Positions 8,829 through 10,807 of a stretch of 10,807 nucleotides of DNA are shown here, piece after piece. Made by a program: the position numbers and the translations under genes. A model generated the notes under the pieces. It had not been told where the DNA came from. It did no database searches and worked only from the letters and a program-made list of their open reading frames with translations. This stretch comes from Monoraphidium neglectum (taxonomy: Eukaryota > Chlorophyta > Chlorophyceae > Sphaeropleales > Selenastraceae): assembly GCF_000611645.1 (NCBI RefSeq), contig NW_014011598.1, positions 1 to 10,807 of the forward strand, read 5' to 3'. Every line of letters starts with the position of its first letter. The stretch's first letter is position 1.

Positions 8829-10807
8829 CGGAGGAGCAGCAGCAGCAGCCACCCGCCAAGCGGCAGCGGCGGGGGCAGCAGCAGCATCAGCAGCAGCCGG
8901 TGGCGGCGCCGCCCCCGGCAGGGGCCGAAGGGGCCGGGCCCGGCCCGTCTTCCCTTGCGTTGGCGGCGGCCGACGCGGCGGCGGCGGGCGTGCGCAGGAT
9001 TCCTGTTCACGCAGCGGTGCTGAGTGGCATGTCGCCTTACTTCAAGGTGGGGAGGCAGTATGGCGGGCATTCAAACCAACAACAGACCTTTTTACTCCGC
9101 ATTAGGGACTCCGTTCCCGGGGACTTGTGTTCGCAGAACTCGTCACCCGTCCCGGGTGGCCTGATCTGAAGGCGCCGCAACCGTTTGAGCTGTGGGGTTG
9201 GCACCGGCCGCCTTCTGCACCCATCGCATGCTCCCCTAGCCCTTGCCCCACCCCTTGACTGGGCCACGGCAGGTGCTGGTGCGCAATTGGAGCGGCAGCC
9301 TGGTCGATCGCACGATAACGCTCGAGGTGCGTTGCTTTTAGGTTCCGCGACCGCAGCAGCGCGTCTCGCGCGAGTGGCGCACGCGCGCACCGTCCCTGGA
9401 GCAGCGTCGGCGGCGCCTGGGACAGGCCGTGCGGCGCGAGCTGCGTGCGCAGTGCATCCAGAATCGGGGCTGCAGCGCACTGGCTGCCCGGCGGCGTTCT
9501 GCCCAGCAGGCCAGGCCCCTGAATGGCTTGGACCGAATCCCCTTGCAAGCTGCCGCCCCCCGCGCAGCCCTCAGCCGCGCTTCTTTGTCTTGGCCATCCG
9601 GCTTGACTGCGCTGCGTCCCGGCCGCCCCTCAACTGCCCCTCTCGTCACCCCTCGATCGCTGCCAACCGCTGCCGATTGCGCTGAAATGTTTCATGCGCT
9701 CCTGCCGACACCTCTCAACCGCCCCCAACCGCCCCCAACCGCCCCCAACCGCCCTCAGGTTGGGGAAGACGAGGGCTATGCCGCCGAGCTCATGGTCGAG
9801 TTCATGTACACGGGGCGGCTGCCACAGGTGGGCGGTTTTTTCTATTGTGATACCTTCCTTTGCCAAAATGACGTCATCCAGGGTTCTGGGCGCAGGGTGG
9901 TTGCACGGGGCGGGGCGGCCGCACGCGTGCTGTGTGATTGAGGGCGCTTCGTTCGTGTCATCGGTTGCCGCCAGTGAGCTGAGGGTGTGGTGTTGAGCGA
10001 CGCCTGGGGGGGCTCTTACCACGGTTGGGCTTGAGAAGCGGTTTTCGGAAGCGTGCGCTGTATACGTAGGGGCCCCGCCACCCACGGGCGGCGGAGACAT
10101 GCAGTACCAGCACCACGCTAGCTGCTGCCAGATCAGCCGCCGGGGCGGCCTGGGCCCGCTTTGCCGGGTGTGGGGCAAGGTGCTGTGTCAGGGAGGCCGG
10201 AAGTGCATGCAGCGAGGCGTGCTCGCCGATTTCCCCTGCGCCCGCCATCCCGCGACAGCTGCCCCGCCCACGCCGCGCACGCTCTCGCAGGACGCGCCGC
10301 CCACCGAGCTGCTGCGCATGATCCGCCTGGCGGACCAATATCAGGTGTGCGCCGGCGTTGCGCCCAACTGCGACAACCGAGCGGATGCTCGCTTGCAGGG
10401 ACGCTGGCCCAGCCCCCACCCCCCCTCCCGGCCCCTGGCTGCAAGCGGACCCCCCGATTTTGCTGCCCCCCGCCGACCACGGACGCGCGCTCCTGCACGC
10501 GCGCCCGCTCGCCCCGGCCGGCCCCGGCACGCGGTCAAACCCGGTCAACCCCGGTCGGACGCGGTCAAACCCCCGGCCGCAGGTCCAGCGCTTCCTGTCC
10601 GCCTGCAACGCGTCGTTCGACGGCCTGCCCCTCGACCGGATTGACCTGGGCGTCGCCCTCAGCGTGTTCTCGCTGCCGCCGCTCATGTTGGAGAGCGACG
10701 CGCTGGCCAGGGTGGTGCGAAAAGTCGAGCTCAAGGTGCAGGCGGTGTTTGGAGACCTGGAGCAGGCGAGCGTGCGCGGCGGTGGGGCGCGTGGCTGGGT
10801 GTGGGAC
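7810..10807 (+). CDS. BTB/POZ-domain protein with giant Gln-rich insert, 3' end beyond window
   Basis: Exons: 7810-7842, 7964-9046, 9273-9326, 9759-9827, 10291-10344 and 10583 to about 10771 (likely donor C/gtgcgc); all visible joins are phase 0, giving at least 494 residues. The spliced protein reads as a BTB fold: NEELSDFTLII (residues 12-22), then IPVHAAVLSGMSPYFK (357-372), VLVRNWSGSLVDRTITLE, ELMVEFMYTGRLPQ, and ELLRMIRLADQYQ. A helical BACK-like region, VQRFLSACNASF to FGDLEQ, follows. BTB domains mediate dimerisation and often bring substrates to cullin-3 ubiquitin ligases; which role applies is unknown. Between the first strand and IPVHAAVL lies an insert of about 330 residues with roughly 95 glutamines, basic patches (HKRGRRTRGR) and a possible nuclear-localisation motif PPAKRQRR (8849-8872). 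The start ATG has G at -3 and +4 and an in-frame stop 34 bases upstream. Short loop insertions are familiar in algal BTB proteins; this one is unusually long. Confidence 0.87.
8339..8374 (+). repeat. (CAG)12 coding microsatellite
   Basis: Twelve uninterrupted CAG codons encode Q12 inside the BTB insert, followed by GAGCAT and the basic stretch KRGRRTRGR. Pure CAG tracts are prone to length change by slippage; in-frame changes here would alter only the glutamine count. Confidence 0.95.
8771..8827 (+). repeat. (CAG)19 coding microsatellite
   Basis: Nineteen uninterrupted CAG codons encode Q19, just before the AEEQQQQPPAKRQRR segment in the BTB insert. There is no CAA interruption, so the tract should be length-unstable. 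The same bases read as poly-Ser and poly-Leu in other frames, which produces long open frames that are not genes. Confidence 0.95.
9716..9757. repeat. 10-bp tandem repeat abutting BTB intron 3 acceptor
   Basis: Three exact copies of GCCCCCAACC (9721-9750), with partial copies on both sides, run straight into the CTCAG acceptor of exon 4 (exon begins at 9759). The repeat forms the C-rich pyrimidine tract of the 3' splice site. Confidence 0.9.
10532..10571. repeat. 10-bp tandem repeat near BTB intron 5 acceptor
   Basis: Four copies of a 10-base unit (CGGTCAAACC and variants CGGTCAACCC and CGGTCGGACG) end 11 bases before exon 6 at 10583. The unit differs from the one in intron 3 but has the same length and a similar place in the intron. 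Confidence 0.85.

Noticed and set aside
8097..9023. 308-codon Ser-rich open frame on the plus strand
   Set aside because: It is the AGC frame of the same CAG repeats; the BTB motifs fix the CAG (Gln) frame as the real one.
7766..9070. 434-codon Leu-rich open frame on the minus strand
   Set aside because: It is the complement of the CAG tracts (CTG) within the BTB exon; there is no domain, and the BTB pieces are on the plus strand.
9716..10571. Short repeats considered as a CRISPR array
   Set aside because: Units are 10 bases with no spacers, they sit in introns, and the organism is a eukaryote.

Overview
The window looks like nuclear DNA of a green alga, most likely a core chlorophyte (Chlorophyceae-like). 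The base composition is GC-rich, and the protein-coding genes are broken by many introns of about 115-480 bases with GT-AG borders, often GTGCGC or GTGAGC donors. The proteins carry long Gly-, Ala- and Gln-rich stretches, and TGTAA, the usual polyadenylation signal of green algae, lies downstream of a stop codon. There are no bacterial features such as Shine-Dalgarno sites or tight operons. The species cannot be named from sequence alone.

Three genes can be reconstructed exon by exon. (1) 1-1824, minus strand: a single-AP2-domain DNA-binding protein with a long Gly-rich C-terminal tail, cut by the left edge of the window. (2) About 3996-6686, plus strand: a DUF1517 protein related to the chloroplast photoprotection factor FLAP1 of plants. 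Its five 3' exons are solid; its first exons, including the transit peptide, are tentative. (3) 7810-10807, plus strand: a BTB/POZ-domain protein cut by the right edge. Its BTB fold is split by an insert of roughly 330 residues, rich in glutamine and containing uninterrupted (CAG)12 and (CAG)19 tracts.

Genes 1 and 2 are head to head, about 2.2 kb apart start to start. Genes 2 and 3 are in tandem, separated by about 1.1 kb. The gaps (1825-3995 and 6687-7809) are visibly poorer in GC than the exons and show no convincing gene. They hold short direct repeats, a run of 16 G and the TGTAA signal. Nothing shows that the three genes work together: they look like an ordinary stretch of an algal chromosome with a putative transcription factor, a plastid protein and a BTB protein.

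The most interesting observations are the Gln-rich insert inside the BTB fold, the all-phase-0 symmetric exons of that gene, two unrelated 10-bp tandem repeats each abutting a 3' splice site of that gene, the cluster of palindromic, Z-DNA-prone GCATGC sequence in the first intron of the AP2 gene, and the apparent lack of a membrane segment in the DUF1517 protein. I did not see a convincing new biological system.
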